Below, piece by piece: positions 36,396 to 49,190 of a stretch of DNA of 64,000 nt. The translations under genes were made by a program, and so were the position numbers. The notes beneath the pieces were generated by a model. It was not told the DNA's origin. It did no database searches and saw only the letters and a list, made by a program, of their open reading frames with translations. The stretch's first letter is position 1, and each line of letters opens with the position of its first letter. This DNA is from Glossina fuscipes. Taxonomy: Eukaryota; Arthropoda; Insecta; Diptera; Glossinidae. Location of the stretch: positions 6,365,230 to 6,429,229 of the forward strand of contig NW_023998414.1 of the NCBI RefSeq assembly GCF_014805625.2, read 5' to 3'.

Positions 36396-37475
36396 TGAAC
36401 CCAAATATTAAAAATTAAAAAGAAAAGAAAGAAAACGAGCTCGACTTTAAATGTTAATTAAACTCTTATCTGCGAAAATGTTTTGTGGCGCCTCCGTTTC
36501 TCTTATATTCTTATAAAAATTTTATTAAATTCATTAAAAAACTATTTTAAAATTTCTTAAAGTAGTTTTTCAAAAAAGGAAAAACAAAAAAAAAAACGAA
36601 ACCAAAATTATTTATAAGAAAATATAATTGCTTCACCTGCTGTTTAATGTTAACCAGAGATAAAAATTAATTGAATTTCTTACACACTCATAGGGGATAT
36701 ATATATATTTATATATATATATATGTGTACATAAGAATGGGCTCTGTTTGCTGTTTGCTAAGTTACCAACACTTGTATGTGTCGTTTGTCAAGTTAACAC
36801 ATACTCCTCACATTTAATAACTTAGTTTATCTGATTTATTGTTAAAAAATAAACACAAAAAAAAAAAAAACAAAAAAAAAATTAAATATTAAATGTTTTT
36901 CTTGTGCCTTAAATATCAGTATTTAAGATTTATACAGATTCTATAAGCGCAAGACAAACGACCAAACAAAAAAAAAAAAAGAAAAACGGTAGAGAGCCTT
37001 TCAATCTGTTTAATACCTACAGTCCACGAAAAATTGAAAACGAATGATCAGAAAAGCCTTAGAGATTTTTTCAAATTGCAAAATAATGCTTAGTGACCCT
37101 GGTCAGAGGCTTTTTTCTTCATTTTTTTTTTTTGTTTTTAATACAAGCATGACGAAGCGTTTGCAAAAAAGCTTTTACAAGTTATTGAGCCTTTCAAAGT
37201 TCCCACACAATTCTACGACGGTGTTGCAACCATAATGCAATTAAAGCCTTTCTTGCAGGCATGTTAACCGAATTTAATGGACAAGCATTAAAGCATCTTC
37301 TAAACTTTTTAATAAAATCATGCACGAATTGTAAACCCTATGTGAGTTTAAAGAATATGCTTAAAATTTTTACAAGTAAGACTCAGTTTAACGCCTACAA
37401 GCTAGGTTTACGCGAGAAGAAGAGAGTGTGCAGATATTTTGTCAAGCAATTTACGTGCAGATGATATTTCCGTGT

Positions 37476-37710
37476 CACATGTACCGCTTTCGGTACACAG
37501 TAAACATATTTAAGAATTTTGAATAAACACTTTTAAAAGAAATGTTTTACCACGCCCTGTGTACCATTATGGGTAGACGTCTTAAGCAGCATTCCCATAA
37601 AATGTGGATAACAAAGATTAATATTTAGATTCAAACAAAAAATACAAGTTAAAAAAGTTGAGCTCAGCTTGCAAAACGCATCTTAACGTGTACCGCAAAC
37701 GGTACATGTG
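37476..37710. mobile_element. MITE-like element with 23-bp terminal inverted repeats
   Basis: The left arm (37476-37498) contains ATGTACCGCTTTCGGTAC and the right arm (37688-37710) contains GTACCGCAAACGGTACAT. They are inverted copies with two mismatches in 23. Each arm is itself nearly palindromic (GTACCG...CGGTAC). The 189-bp interior has no open frame and is AT-rich. A related single arm is found at 51505. No clear target-site duplication was seen. Confidence 0.6.
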
Positions 37711-39957
37711 GCTGAGAACGAATTAACATAATCTCCCATCAAGCATTGAATACTTGCAAAACCTAAGATAGAGGTGTTATCAAAACGTATAATAAAATCT
37801 GCTCGTAAAGGGGACTAGACTAGACTAAGACTGCTGCGCGATTACATAAAGAAATTTCATAGATTTTTTTCGGAAAAGTTATAAACACATGGTAGCCGAG
37901 ACACACTAGCCACATTAGGTTAGCACAGCTGAAAAGTGTATCTCTTTGAATAATCTTTCAAAGCTTCTTGACAAATCTAGGCTTTCCCAGGCACAGTTCG
38001 TTCGTTTCCTCAACCATTTAACTATTTATGATAATGTGAGCGTAGCTGGATTTGCTCGCGCTAAAATAAATGTATAAATAAATAATTGTTTTAAGCGATT
38101 TGGATTGAACATAAATTGATATGGACAAGGCCGTGACATTTATAATCCTACAGAGCTTCTTCGATCTTTTTCAAAACTCATTTAAAGTAAAGTTGAACAT
38201 ATTGGCAGCTGTCGTTAGTAAGTAAAAAGTCAAAGGGCAAAAACAATTTCCGTAAGTGTATGATGTACTCTATGAATAGGCAAAAATACTGCTCAGGTCG
38301 AATAACATAAATTAAAGCTCGCATACAGAGAAAATGAGTAGTAATCAAAGAGAGCTTTTTACAAATCTAGTAGGACTGGTATGCATGATGGTCGGAATAG
38401 CGGTTTGATATTTAATTCGCGAGTAAGATGCAACACCATGTAATGCAACAAAATTAGAGCGGTATCGTTCTGGCAAACTCCCTAATGATCGGATGGAGTA
38501 ATAGTACTCGACTTAATAGGTGAATAGATAAATAGTAGAATAGAAAGAAAACTTATGTTCGCTGGGTCAAAAAAATAATCCTTCCTCGAACGCAAATCAA
38601 AGCATAAATCCCGATGAAGTGCGCCGCCTCTTGTTTTTGTAATATAGCGGGCAAGTCGTAACGCGATCTGAAACATCTATTGTTCTACTACTATGCATCC
38701 AGTGATCCAATTTCACAATTCTAATGAATTCCGCTTCCGTTAGTGGCATATGGTGCGCAGTGTTATTAAATGTTTGTCAAATATCTAATACCTGGACGTG
38801 ATGGGACATTTCCATCCCTCTTTCGCAGAATCCGCATGAATGGATATCCGAGACTGCGTACGACGCAGTTACGAAACGTATATCGCTGCTTGTGTGTCAT
38901 GTCGGAAGATTTAGTAAATCATTCAGTTCACCGTTGTTCTGCACTTTGTTTCCAATGATTTATTAATGTTTTTTTTTTTTGGGTGCCCGTTGCAATATCA
39001 CATACCTACGTAAGCCATGAAAACATTACGGATCTATCATAGTCCTTCGCGTTCGTCTCTTGACTGAACTGTTAGCTCTTTCGCTGAGATCTGTTGTAAG
39101 TTAAGGGGATTCCAGCGTAAGCACAAGACATCCGACTAATATCGCTTTCAATAAATAATTTCTTGGCTTAGCATAGTGCGACATGAAAAATATATTGATC
39201 AGTTTTTCAATTGATATTAATTTAAAGAAACACTTTGTATCTGAAGAAGAGGATCTGTTTTTGCTGTCTTTCTTCTTTACTGCTCCTAACCTGTAGCCTG
39301 TAGCTCTATTAGGTAATGTTCTTGTGGAATGGACAAGAGAATCTTTTACTTTGGCGGTGCTTGCAAGATATTCAGTTGACCTTAACTGATCGCCTTTTTT
39401 CAATATTTATCACAATTCCATAAAGTCAAGTTGCTTGATGTAAATATCGTAAAAAATGATTTCCTTATCGTGGGACTCGGAATAAGTAATTTACGAACTC
39501 CTTTGCACACATAATAATTTCAATGAGATTCAATGTAGGAAATTTTGTCTTAATCTACTGTAACCGCCTTACGAGTTTCTTTTCGTTTTCAATTATAAAA
39601 TTTAATTTAAAATATATAGAAAGGAAAAAAAAAAAAAAACATTTAATAATGCCTCATAAACATAGATGACCACAATTGACCAACTGAATTGCCATTTACA
39701 TAAACCCACAAACGTAGACATTCATATGCAGAGATATAACAAATCAACGGCATAACATCACTAACATAGAGTCCGGCGGGTAGTAGGCAAATATGCGCTG
39801 TTTGTGTGAGCATATAATATACATATTTATCTATAAATTCAGAAAACATGGTTTTTTAAGCAACATTGTTGTCGTCATCAACGTTACGTTTTCGCTTCAC
39901 TTAGTTTTTGGTTTTATTTTTCTTGTTCTTGTTGTTATTGTTATTGTTGTTAGTGCC

Positions 39958-40235
39958 TTTTATTTATTTATTTATTTATTTATTATATATGTATTTTATT
40001 TATTTATTTATTTATTTTTTTTTTATTAACGGTCTTTGGTTGATTTCATGTAGTTTTGTTTAGGCTGTAAAATTATTACATATGAACGCATATATAACCA
40101 AGCAAGCAAGCAAGCAAGCAAGCAAACAGGCAAGCAAGTAAGCAAACAAGGAACAGACTACTACCACAACTACCATCACTACCACTACTAATACTACTAC
40201 AACTACTACTACTACTACTACTACAATTACCGCAG
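39958..40235 (+). repeat. (TTTA)n, (AAGC)n and (ACT)n cluster
   Basis: TTTA units at about 39960-40020, CAAG units at 40100-40150 and ACTACTACTACT-type triplets at 40160-40225. Confidence 0.85.
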
Positions 40236-40543
40236 CGGCTAAATACTGATGCTGGTGGTGAATGCTGCCGCTGCTATATAGTACTCAGTCGCCGGCATAC
40301 GGACATTTATTATCTAAAATATAATAAGCAACCGATACATAAATTTTATAATGATGTGGACAGTTTAGTATTTTATGCTTTTAAATTTGTGAAAATGGAA
40401 TTTACAACAAAAATAACAATACTCATATACACATATAAACACACATATGTATATATATATATGTATACAAAATGAATTTAATGAGCAACGGTAATGATAA
40501 TGATGATGGGGGCAAAGTTTTCATTTTTTTAATTTAAGAAAGC

Positions 40544-40544
<1 letters not shown>

Positions 40545-40582
<38 letters not shown>
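40545..40582 (+). repeat. 38-T homopolymer
   Basis: The longest homopolymer in the window. A further run of about 22 T starts at 40639. Confidence 0.9.
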
Positions 40583-40586
<4 letters not shown>

Positions 40587-42369
40587 ATTTACAAATAAAT
40601 TTGTAGACTTCTCGAATGCCTTATTATTGATAACAATTTTTTTTTTTTTTTTTATTTTTACCACTGAGAGGATATGCAATACTGAAGGTATTGTTACGAC
40701 AATCATATAACAAAAAAGAAAAGAAAAAAATTATATTCGATCACGACCGAATCTTTTATACCCAACATCAATGTTATCCTAAAAGAAGGTAAACTAAATA
40801 AAAGAATTAAATTTTGCATGATATTTTTGTGGGCGTTGTAGGCGTGTTCTTTGAAAATTTTTAAATTCTTTTGCAAAAATACCACAATATTTACCAGAAA
40901 TACCACACAGTTGACCAGACAGACTGACGGACATACTTGGATGCATTTCATTCTTGGAAAGTGGCCAAGAAGTTATAGATTTTATTGCGCTTTTTAAGGT
41001 TGCTTCTGCGCGTTGTAAATGTATGAAAGAAAATTAAATTTTGATCCATTATATTATTGGATAGGCGTGGTCAAATTTTGTTAATTTTAATACAAGTAAG
41101 TACACGGTCACGCTCATAGAATATTCTTTCAAATTTTTACACATTTATCCCGATTTTGTATTCTTTTTGAAAAACAGAGGTGCTCTCACTTTATATACTA
41201 CTGTAGGTGTATTCTTAGACCGATTTGACTCATTTTCAATATCACCTTGCGTGCAAGAATTTCCAATGTTTCTGCCAAATTTGAAGGGGATAGCTTCCTT
41301 TTTTTTCCCCAGGCCAGGAGGCATTACATAGCGATGCTTAAATCGGTCCAGAATTTAAGGACGGTCTCTAATGCTTTCTTCTGGACGTTGCATATGTCTC
41401 TGCAAAACGAATATACCGCTCAGCTTTCGCTGATGAGTACAAAAAAAACTTACATAAAAACTTCCAATTTTTGTACAAAACAAAATTTATTATAGTAAAA
41501 CGTTGATTGGTAAAAAATGATAAAAGTAAATGTTGTAAAAACTTATGACGCCTTATCTATCGTTTTCATAAAATGCATGTAACTAATGCAGCTGACGGAA
41601 AGATTAATTAAAAAGTTTCCGGGAAATGCAGCAGATTAAAGGATTATAGCAAATGTATTAGAATGCGGTTTGAAGCATTGTTGTAACTTATTTTCAAAAC
41701 GCTTTCAAAAGCAGAGAGAATTTGTTTAAGACAAGACGACAAGCAATCGAGAGAAGTCGAAAAGAAGAGCTTTAAAGCGTTGTTACAAGCAATATCCTGC
41801 ATATATATTATGATTTCTTTGCAAATAAAATCTACGTTAATGGAAATTTGCTAGCAATTGATACGAAGTCGCTCTAAGAAAGATTAGTGAAAGACATGTT
41901 AAGTTAACGCAAAAAAAAAAAGGCATTTTTTGTCGGCAATCTCTGCAGGGACGCCTTAATATACATGATATATGGTAATATCTGCGTAATCATAGATAGA
42001 AAATGCGAGAGTTGCTCGCATGTAATTGCATTCTTACATTCTCCGTTACACTTAGAATACCCGCAATTATTTTTTTTTTTTTCGTAAAAGAACCAATAAG
42101 TTTTTCCCTAATTGATAATGATCGCAAGGTCCTCATGTCGCGAGAAGTGTTTTTTTTGATCAATTCGAGCTAGAATGACTACCAAAGATTTGGAGAAGTT
42201 CAGCCTTTCTTCACTACGTGAGGAGAAATGGAAAGTAAGCATGGACGAGAAGCATTTTTCCAAAAAAAAAAAAAAAAAAGTGGGAAAAGCGTAATAAGGA
42301 CAAGCGAAAACTTTTCCCCTTAAAGAAGAAAAACCGAGTTTAGTAAGAGGTTTTCTAGGGATCACCGGT

Positions 42370-42775
42370 AACCTAAAGCAAGGTCTGAATAAGGAGCGTT
42401 TAGAGAATGGTGACCATGTGTGGTAATATTTCCCTTAGTCCATTTAAAAACTTGTTAACGATGAGCGGACGCCGAAAGCGAAGTTTAAGTAAGAAATGTT
42501 TAAAGAATGATGCCGGTGCGCGGAAGGAGTTCCCTGAGCCCCTGTAAAAACCTATGAATGAGCGGAAAGAGATGAGACCGAAAGCGAAATCTGAACAAGG
42601 ATTGCCTGGAGAATGATAGCAATGGGCTGAGGTAATACTCTCAGTCCACTTAAAAATCTATCAATGAGCGGAAAGAGCGGAAAGTGCGGAAAGAGCGGAA
42701 ACCGCAATAATCAGCATTTGGAGAATGATAACGATGTCCAGAAGTACTTTCCCCACTTTACTTAGAGAGGCAATG
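42370..42775 (+). repeat. Decayed tandem repeat, ~105-bp period, four units
   Basis: GAGAATGRTGAC-like blocks occur at about 42402, 42502, 42608 and 42720, each followed by TTYCCYTNAGTCCACTTAAA-type sequence and AATGAGCGGAAAGA. Spacing is 100, 106 and 112 bp. A nested ~9-bp motif (GCGGAAAGA) is repeated between units 3 and 4. Confidence 0.7.
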
Positions 42776-43994
42776 GACAAAAAAAGGATTAGATGACTTT
42801 CTCTTTACAGTCGTCAATTTGGAAAATTTTCGTAATTTGATTAAAAAAAAAAAAAAAAACAAAAACAAATGGCATACATGAAGGCGTAAGGGAATCTTTG
42901 CTTAAGCAGAAAAACCCTTTTTTTCTTTTAGTTGCAATGAAAAGTGAAATGGAACGGTAACGAAGGGTTCATTTCCTTTCAATAGTGCGATCGGCAAAAA
43001 GTAGCGATGCAGTAGCTGAAAGATAGCTAATACAAAATAAATAGCAGTCGGGAAGAATTCCCTTCGCAGCATGATTAAAGCAAATACGATAACAGTAAAT
43101 AACGGAAAAATCGTTTACTTGATCACAAACAAGAATTTGCTGTGGAACGTTTTTCGTCTCTGTCATCTCTTATCTATTTTAAAGAAAAAAAAAGGAAAAA
43201 AGCCTGCAAAATATATTTTTGTCGTAGAATGAAATTTTTTTCTTATTTTTTTTTTTTAATTTAATGGTTTTCTTTTAATACCTTTACGCACTTTAATCTT
43301 TAGTTTATTTTAGTGAAATAAAAAGAAATTGCGTTTAAGTTTCAATTTTTATGTTGACATAGTCATAAAGTTATGGAATTTTTTTTTTATATTATATCAT
43401 AAATTATGTCGTATAAGAGACTAGAAAACTGGCAGATAATAATTTTATGAAGTTGTTAATTGAAAAGATTTACAAAAAAAAAAAAGAAAAAAAAAAAAAG
43501 AAGATAAATAAATAAATAAATAAAAGGAGAATGTGCAACACAATACCGCCTTTTAAAATTTTTCCATCATTTAGTTAAATTAATATTTTATTATATTCGC
43601 AATTACTTTATTTCAATATTAATTAAAAACTAAATATAGCGAATAGTTACTATGATAAACTCTGTCATAATATTATGCCTAATTATAGATTAATTTTCGT
43701 TCCTTGAAACGAACGATGAGTGCATATGCATCGGTGGTATATTAATTTTTAAAAAAAAAAAAATGGGAAACAACAAAAAAAAAAAAAATACATTTGAGCT
43801 TAGTTGAATTTTTTAATAAATCCCCTGTAGCTACAATGCTAAGGGCGGGTAGAAGGATGGAAGGATTGGCATGTATGACCATAAAATAATTTTGTTGGGA
43901 ACTTCTGCTGCATACAATAAATTTCCAATGAATTACTTGATATGTTGTTGGATTTTTTTTTTTTTCGGCTGACATTTTACATAAGTATTTCAAG

Positions 43995-44652
43995 TCGAAA
44001 AGTACTTGCCGTACAGGGTGCATTAAGTTTATGCGAACGATTGTGACATCCAGAATGACGTGAGACAGACCCATGTTCTCTTATAATGAGACTGTATTTC
44101 TCTCTGTCCGCATGTTCACCTATCCTGTTTATTCTTGTGTTCAGTTTATAGGTCAAAAATTTCGGGATATTTCGAGATTTTTTGAACCACTCCCCAAATG
44201 ACGCTTTCGGGATGAAAATCTCTTTGTAATAGTATTTCGATATTCTACATCGATATGAAAACTTTCGATTTGAGCCCCTTGCCGTGTAATTGTCCCTATG
44301 GTAACTGAATGGTGATATGGTAAAAAAAAAGCTTAATTTTCGATAATTTTTGGTGAATATTTGTTAATAAAGCTAATTGCATTCAAAAATTAGACTTATC
44401 GAGTTTAGATCAGCCGGATCTATCCTTTGGATGACAAAAAGGTCTAATTTTTAATATTTTATGATGAAAATTTCTACTTAGTAAATAAATCATAGGGAAT
44501 TTGCGAACATTTAGATCTCATTTTTGGATCATACCTTATGCAGCGGCTCTCACGAAAGGAAACCTTTTTACTGCGGCGACAAAGTTTAATTTATCGTTTG
44601 TCATGACTGAAGCGAGTGGAAAACAATAAAATCTTTGACAAATAAACTGTGT
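43995..44652 (+). repeat. Family A repeat, near-complete copy
   Basis: It begins near GTACAGGGTGCATTAAGTTT and ends CGACAAAGTTTAATTTATCG, GTCATGACTGAAGCGAGTGG and AAAACAATAAAATCTTTGAC. It aligns along its length with the copy at 11.4-12.2 kb, including the shared AATATTTTATGATGAAAA block. It ends next to the candidate splice donor at 44665. Confidence 0.65.
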
Positions 44653-44664
44653 TTACCAACTTAC

Positions 44665-45024
44665 TGCGAGTTTTATAGCATATGAAGAGCAATCGCGGAC
44701 AACGTATCGCTTCGCCCGAACGGTACAAAGTCAAGACTTTTTTGTATACTGACTGGGAATGAAAATCCCAAGTGTAAATGAGTTCGCGCACGCGTACTCT
44801 TCACATTGACTGCGAGAGTAAATCGCTTCGGCAGAAGCACGGTATTCTGTATTTGGTGGCAGTAAAAGAGTGGATGGTCTGTTATTAGCTGTTCAACTCT
44901 GCTCAAACAATGAATACCAACAACAATTGCAATGCAACCGCTAAACAAGGTCCTTATCGTACATGACATACATACATCTATCCATAGCCGTTCGCCGTTC
45001 GCGATACGTTACAAGCACTCAACT
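44665..45024 (-). promoter_or_regulatory. Candidate TSS and first 5' UTR exon for the TTC28-like gene
   Basis: On the minus strand a fly initiator-like TTTTTCAGTT has its A at 45024. About 22-30 bases downstream is CGCGAACGGCGAACGG, resembling the MTE/DPE downstream core elements, though one base off the ideal spacing. The stretch from there to 44665 is richer in GC and CpG than its surroundings and ends in a consensus-like donor (CTCGCA|GTAAGTTGG). Upstream lie an ATCGATA half-DRE (about 45078) and a CACGTG E-box (about 45089). It would splice to the acceptor at 32250. It contains several upstream ATGs with short reading frames. Caveat: a copy of repeat family A ends within about 20 bp of the donor, so the region could instead be repeat-derived. 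Confidence 0.35.
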
Positions 45025-46125
45025 GAAAAATGCTTGCTTGTGCGATTCGAGTCCTTCCGATTACCGCTTGCTTGCATCGATACGGGACACGTGACAAATT
45101 GAGTAGCGTTACACTACTTGCGAAAATATACGAAAATGTCCGATTGATTTACTTCAAAATAACAACAATTGTGCAGACAGAAGAGAAAAATGTGCAGCTA
45201 GCGATAGGCAATGCTTCGGAAAAAATATTTCATTTTTTTTTTTTAATTTCTTTACACGCAATAAATTTGTATTTTCTATAGAAAAATTCCGCTTCGGCTC
45301 TGGTGTATGCCTAACACTTTCTATTAAAATACTAGGTTTCACTGATCAATTCGCTAAAGATGATAGTCTATGCACTATATTACCTAAACTGAGGTAACCT
45401 CTGCGAGCTGTTCGAAAAAAATAATTTTATAAAATTTTCCGCCTATCATTTTCGTCTTTAGAAGGATTTAACTGTTTTTCCCTAGCCATAGTAAATTTCA
45501 AAAAAATTCATGAAAATATTTGTGGAAGAAAAAGTTTAAATTTCTGTAGATAATGCGAATGGTGATCTCTTATAGATTCACGAGGCATCCACAAAAACAG
45601 CTTATCTACTTAACAGAGCTAAGTTAGGCCCTTTGCAGAGCTATGTGAAGGGACTTGGTTAGTACCTTTGCGATTTAAGCTCGAACTTATCTTCACACCG
45701 TTCACCAGTTTGAGGCATGAGGTCATTTAACCTTAGAGCGTCGGCAGACAAAGCATTGTGAATCTATGTTTGTTTTCTCCGTTTTAAGAATTTTGATTTC
45801 TTAGAAAAATCGAGGCTTGTTGGGACTCATTTTATCAAAATATTCATTCGAGAAGAAGAATTCAAAAAGTATCTGATAACTTTTTTGTTGATAAATCGGT
45901 GACGTTAGTTATGAATCAATTATAATGAATATTAGCTGATCCTTATCTCGTTAATCTTATTGATAGTTATCAGTTAACCGCCTTCGTCACTGAGAACATT
46001 TTTGCCATTCATTTTTCTTCAAACTATCGAAAAAGTAGTTAATAATAATTGCCCGCAATATGTTGATGTGCGGTCGTTTTATGTAACTGCGTTCAGGATA
46101 AAATGGATATGTGTTCTGCTTGATG

Positions 46126-46299
46126 TGTGTGTGTGTGTGTGTGTGTGTGCAGTCATTAAGATAAGATTGTTTTCTAACTCGATCAGTTGATGCATTGCAT
46201 TTGTTTCTTACATTAACAATGGTATTAAGGCTTAACAATAAAGGAAAGTAACAAAAATTAGAATTACAAAGTAGATCCACAACTGACTATCTCGTATAT

Positions 46300-46340
<41 letters not shown>
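46126..46340 (+). repeat. (GT)n and (CT)n microsatellites
   Basis: GT units at 46126-46149 and CT units at about 46303-46339. Confidence 0.85.
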
Positions 46341-46344
<4 letters not shown>

Positions 46345-47737
46345 TTACCCGAAATTCCGTTCTATGGTAAAATGTGATTCTCATAAACACTTGAAGTAAA
46401 TACATGTTGCAAGTGATAATAAAGGGGCTAATGATAACGGTGCCAGTTGATGCTATTGTTAGCCATATATCGAAACAAAGTTGGAAAAGAGGAATTAATG
46501 GAATGAAAAGTACAAAGAGTAATTAGCAATTAGAGTTAATCATAACATGAAAGTATTCATTAAAAACTTCTTCTTCTACTCCTTCTTCTTTTCGAATGAA
46601 AAAATAGAAATTATTGAGTCAAAGTATTGATTCTTTAAAAATATTCTTCTCCTTCTTCAACTTTAATGCTAATAAAATCCATCTTTATCGCATGCTATCT
46701 TATAACGCATAGACGAACTTCTTATCCCCATTGATGGTGTGAATGAAGAAGAATAAAAATCCGTAGTGTTTAATATTTTGTGACAGAATACGTCCAATGG
46801 ACAATGGATGTGGCGTAAGATATATTTCACCTCCAATTAATACCCGTGCTTTGGCCGTATACAGTGCCTATATCCGGCCAAAGTTGGGGCATAAGTTGCA
46901 GCGAAGGAGTTCGGTGCGAAGGAACTTGAAGTTGCCTAAAAAAAAGTGAATCCGTCTTGATCCCGTTGCGTAAACATTCACTTACGCTTAATACAATCTC
47001 ATGTAACAATGGGTATGGACTACAATAACTACCAGAGAAATTATATTATTATTGTAAATTGATGGCAACGAAGACTAACGGATTTATTGATAAATCATGA
47101 CTATGTTGCATATGGTAGGTAAGCAATGCGCAAAAAGAAATTTTTTTTTTTTTTTTATAATTGATCAGCCACTCAGACAATGTTCGCTATAAGTGAGGGG
47201 ACGGCGATGATTAAAAACAGTTTTAGGTAGAGGTGGGATTAAAAGTGTAATAGTATTTGTTTACGTTCGACATGAAAGTGAGAGACCACAGAAAGGCGAA
47301 CAGTGCCATTAATTGATTGAGAGAATGCTAAGCACACCTTATTTAATTAATCTACCGCCACATTTAGTGTCACTTTATCGCCGTTTTCTTCACATTAGCT
47401 CAACGATTAAATAAAAGTAAATATTAATGAAAGAAAACTGGTTCTAGTAGCAATACTGTACTGCAACGGATTCCCAAAAAACTAATTTCAAATGATGACA
47501 ACGGACGCAGACAGATAGATACTCGAGGATTGGTAAGAATTTGTTTAAGGAACGGTTCCATAATAAATTTGTCTTCACTTTGTGGAGTTCTTAATCAGTA
47601 ATCAGTTAGCTACAAAAAAAAAATATATATATATATAGATAAATAAAAATATATATTAGCATTAGTAGAAGTCGATGTATAGTCATTAATAACATTAGTA
47701 ATAATAGCAGTGCAGTAGTAACAGTGTAGTAGTAATA

Positions 47738-47795
47738 ACAGCAGCAGGAGTAGAAGCAGCAGCAGCAGCAGCACCAGCACCAGCACCAGTAGTAG
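47738..47795 (+). repeat. (CAG)n/(CACCAG)n microsatellite
   Basis: AGCAGCAGCAGCAGCAGCAC and CACCAGCACCAGCACCAGTA triplets outside any supported exon. Confidence 0.8.
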
Positions 47796-48879
47796 TGCAG
47801 GAGTTTCTCTTTACAGATACCTTTTTGTTTCTCGTTATCAATTAGCTATTATGCGTTATGACTGACTGCTAGTTGAAGTGTATATATATTTGACATTACC
47901 AAGCATGGTGATTAGTGAACAAAAGACTTTAAAGAAAAGTTTTCAATATGCGTTGAATGTGTTGAAACATTATGTTGATATTTGAAAGAAAAGAAAAGAA
48001 ATGCAAAGAAAAGAAAAGCAAAGAAAGAAAAAAAAAAAAAAGAAATGACTTAACTTAAATCACTTTTTAATGACATCGAATCACTGCGATAACATAACGA
48101 CTCGCTATATACTCAACAGCACACTTACGCTCAAGAATTAACAACATTTTCTAATTATTTGATATATTCAACGTCAACGTGCATAAAATACATACAAAAA
48201 TTAAAATTTCTTACATATTTCTTATAAATATTTTCTTTCGAGTTTTCTAACATTTTTTCCTCTTTCTCTTTCTTGACTTTCTTTCAAAATAATTGCTAAG
48301 AAAAACAAGCAAATACATCATTATTATTGTTGGATTTATTGCTGTACTGTACAACATAACTATTTTATATATATGATTGCGTTTGTTCGTGCGTATATAA
48401 TAACAAATCGAAAACAGAAAGAAATTTATAATAATGACTAACTAAGAAAATTGTATTCACACTTTAAAACGAATCTTGAACACTCTCACATCCCATCAAC
48501 GATTTCGAAACGCTAAACTTCTTACCTTATAAAGCCATCGGAGAGGATCAATACGGATCTCATCACCTAATAGCGACTTATTTATTAGTATGATACTGGA
48601 GAACTTGTTTTTGTGCTTTACAAAGAAACCGTAACAAGAAAACAAATATTCAGAAACTTCGTAAATAGCTATAACACATAGCATATTATCGCAACAAATT
48701 AAAGAAAGTTTATTCTATGCGATAAAGAGAGACGCTATAAAAAAAAATCTCCCCTAGCAAAATATATCAAAGCTTTAAAAAGTATCTAGAAAGTGCTTTT
48801 CAAAACAAATAAAACAATTAAATTACACATGAAAACATATAAAGGCATTTTTATTTCTCATTTTAACGCACATATTTCT

Positions 48880-48931
48880 CCTCTTTCTCTCTCTCTCTCT
48901 CTCTCGCTCTCTCTCTCTCTCGCTCTCTCTA
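48880..48931 (+). repeat. (CT)n microsatellite
   Basis: CT units with three CG interruptions. Confidence 0.85.
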
Positions 48932-49099
48932 TGTCTGTTTCTATAGACATTTATGCACCTGATAAGAAAAAATTGCACAAGAAAAAAATCGCATAAACAA
49001 AATAAGTCGCATAAAACAAATCGCACAAATGAAGAACATATCACGAAAACTAATTTAACCGGGTATTGATTGGAATCGTAAGAGTATTAAACATTGCTT

Positions 49100-49190
49100 A
49101 TTTTTTTTACCTTAGCATGATCAATAGCCGCGGCGATGTCTGACTTGATAGCCGCGATTCTTATTTATTTGGCTGCTTTTGACATTAGAG
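49100..49190 (+). repeat. Family B repeat, 3' fragment
   Basis: GTCTGACTTGATAGCCGCGA followed by TTCTTATTTATTTGGCTGC matches the 3' end of family B. It lies about 500 bp before a fuller copy. Confidence 0.4.

Larger units (their letters stand above)
32253..44662 (-). other. Non-coding stretch, probably 5' UTR intron of the TTC28-like gene
   Basis: There is no protein gene I can support. Contents in order: (TA)n/(CA)n at 32.46 kb; a family A copy (32.72-33.0 kb); family B copies (33.34 and 34.54 kb); A-, T- and CT-rich repeats at 35-37 kb; a 12-G run at 36384; the MITE-like element (37.48-37.71 kb); an unrecognised stretch at 38.4-39.4 kb; (TTTA)n, (AAGC)n and (ACT)n at 39.96-40.23 kb; a 38-T run at 40545; a decayed tandem repeat at 42.38-42.76 kb; and a long family A copy ending at about 44.65 kb. 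Assignment as an intron depends on the candidate first exon at 44665-45024. Confidence 0.35.

Noticed and set aside
38480..39403. Exon-like minus-strand stretches (MKKGDQLRSTEYLAS; FQIALRLARYITKTRGGALH)
   Set aside because: Not joined by good splice sites, contains stops, and no family recognised; too weak to call.
40250..40290. TATATAG followed by ATCAGT on the minus strand, like a TATA-initiator promoter
   Set aside because: Spacing is slightly off and no exon or donor follows; simple repeats lie downstream.
45041..45055. GATTCGAGTCC, a B-box-like sequence suggesting a tRNA gene
   Set aside because: No matching A-box or cloverleaf around it.
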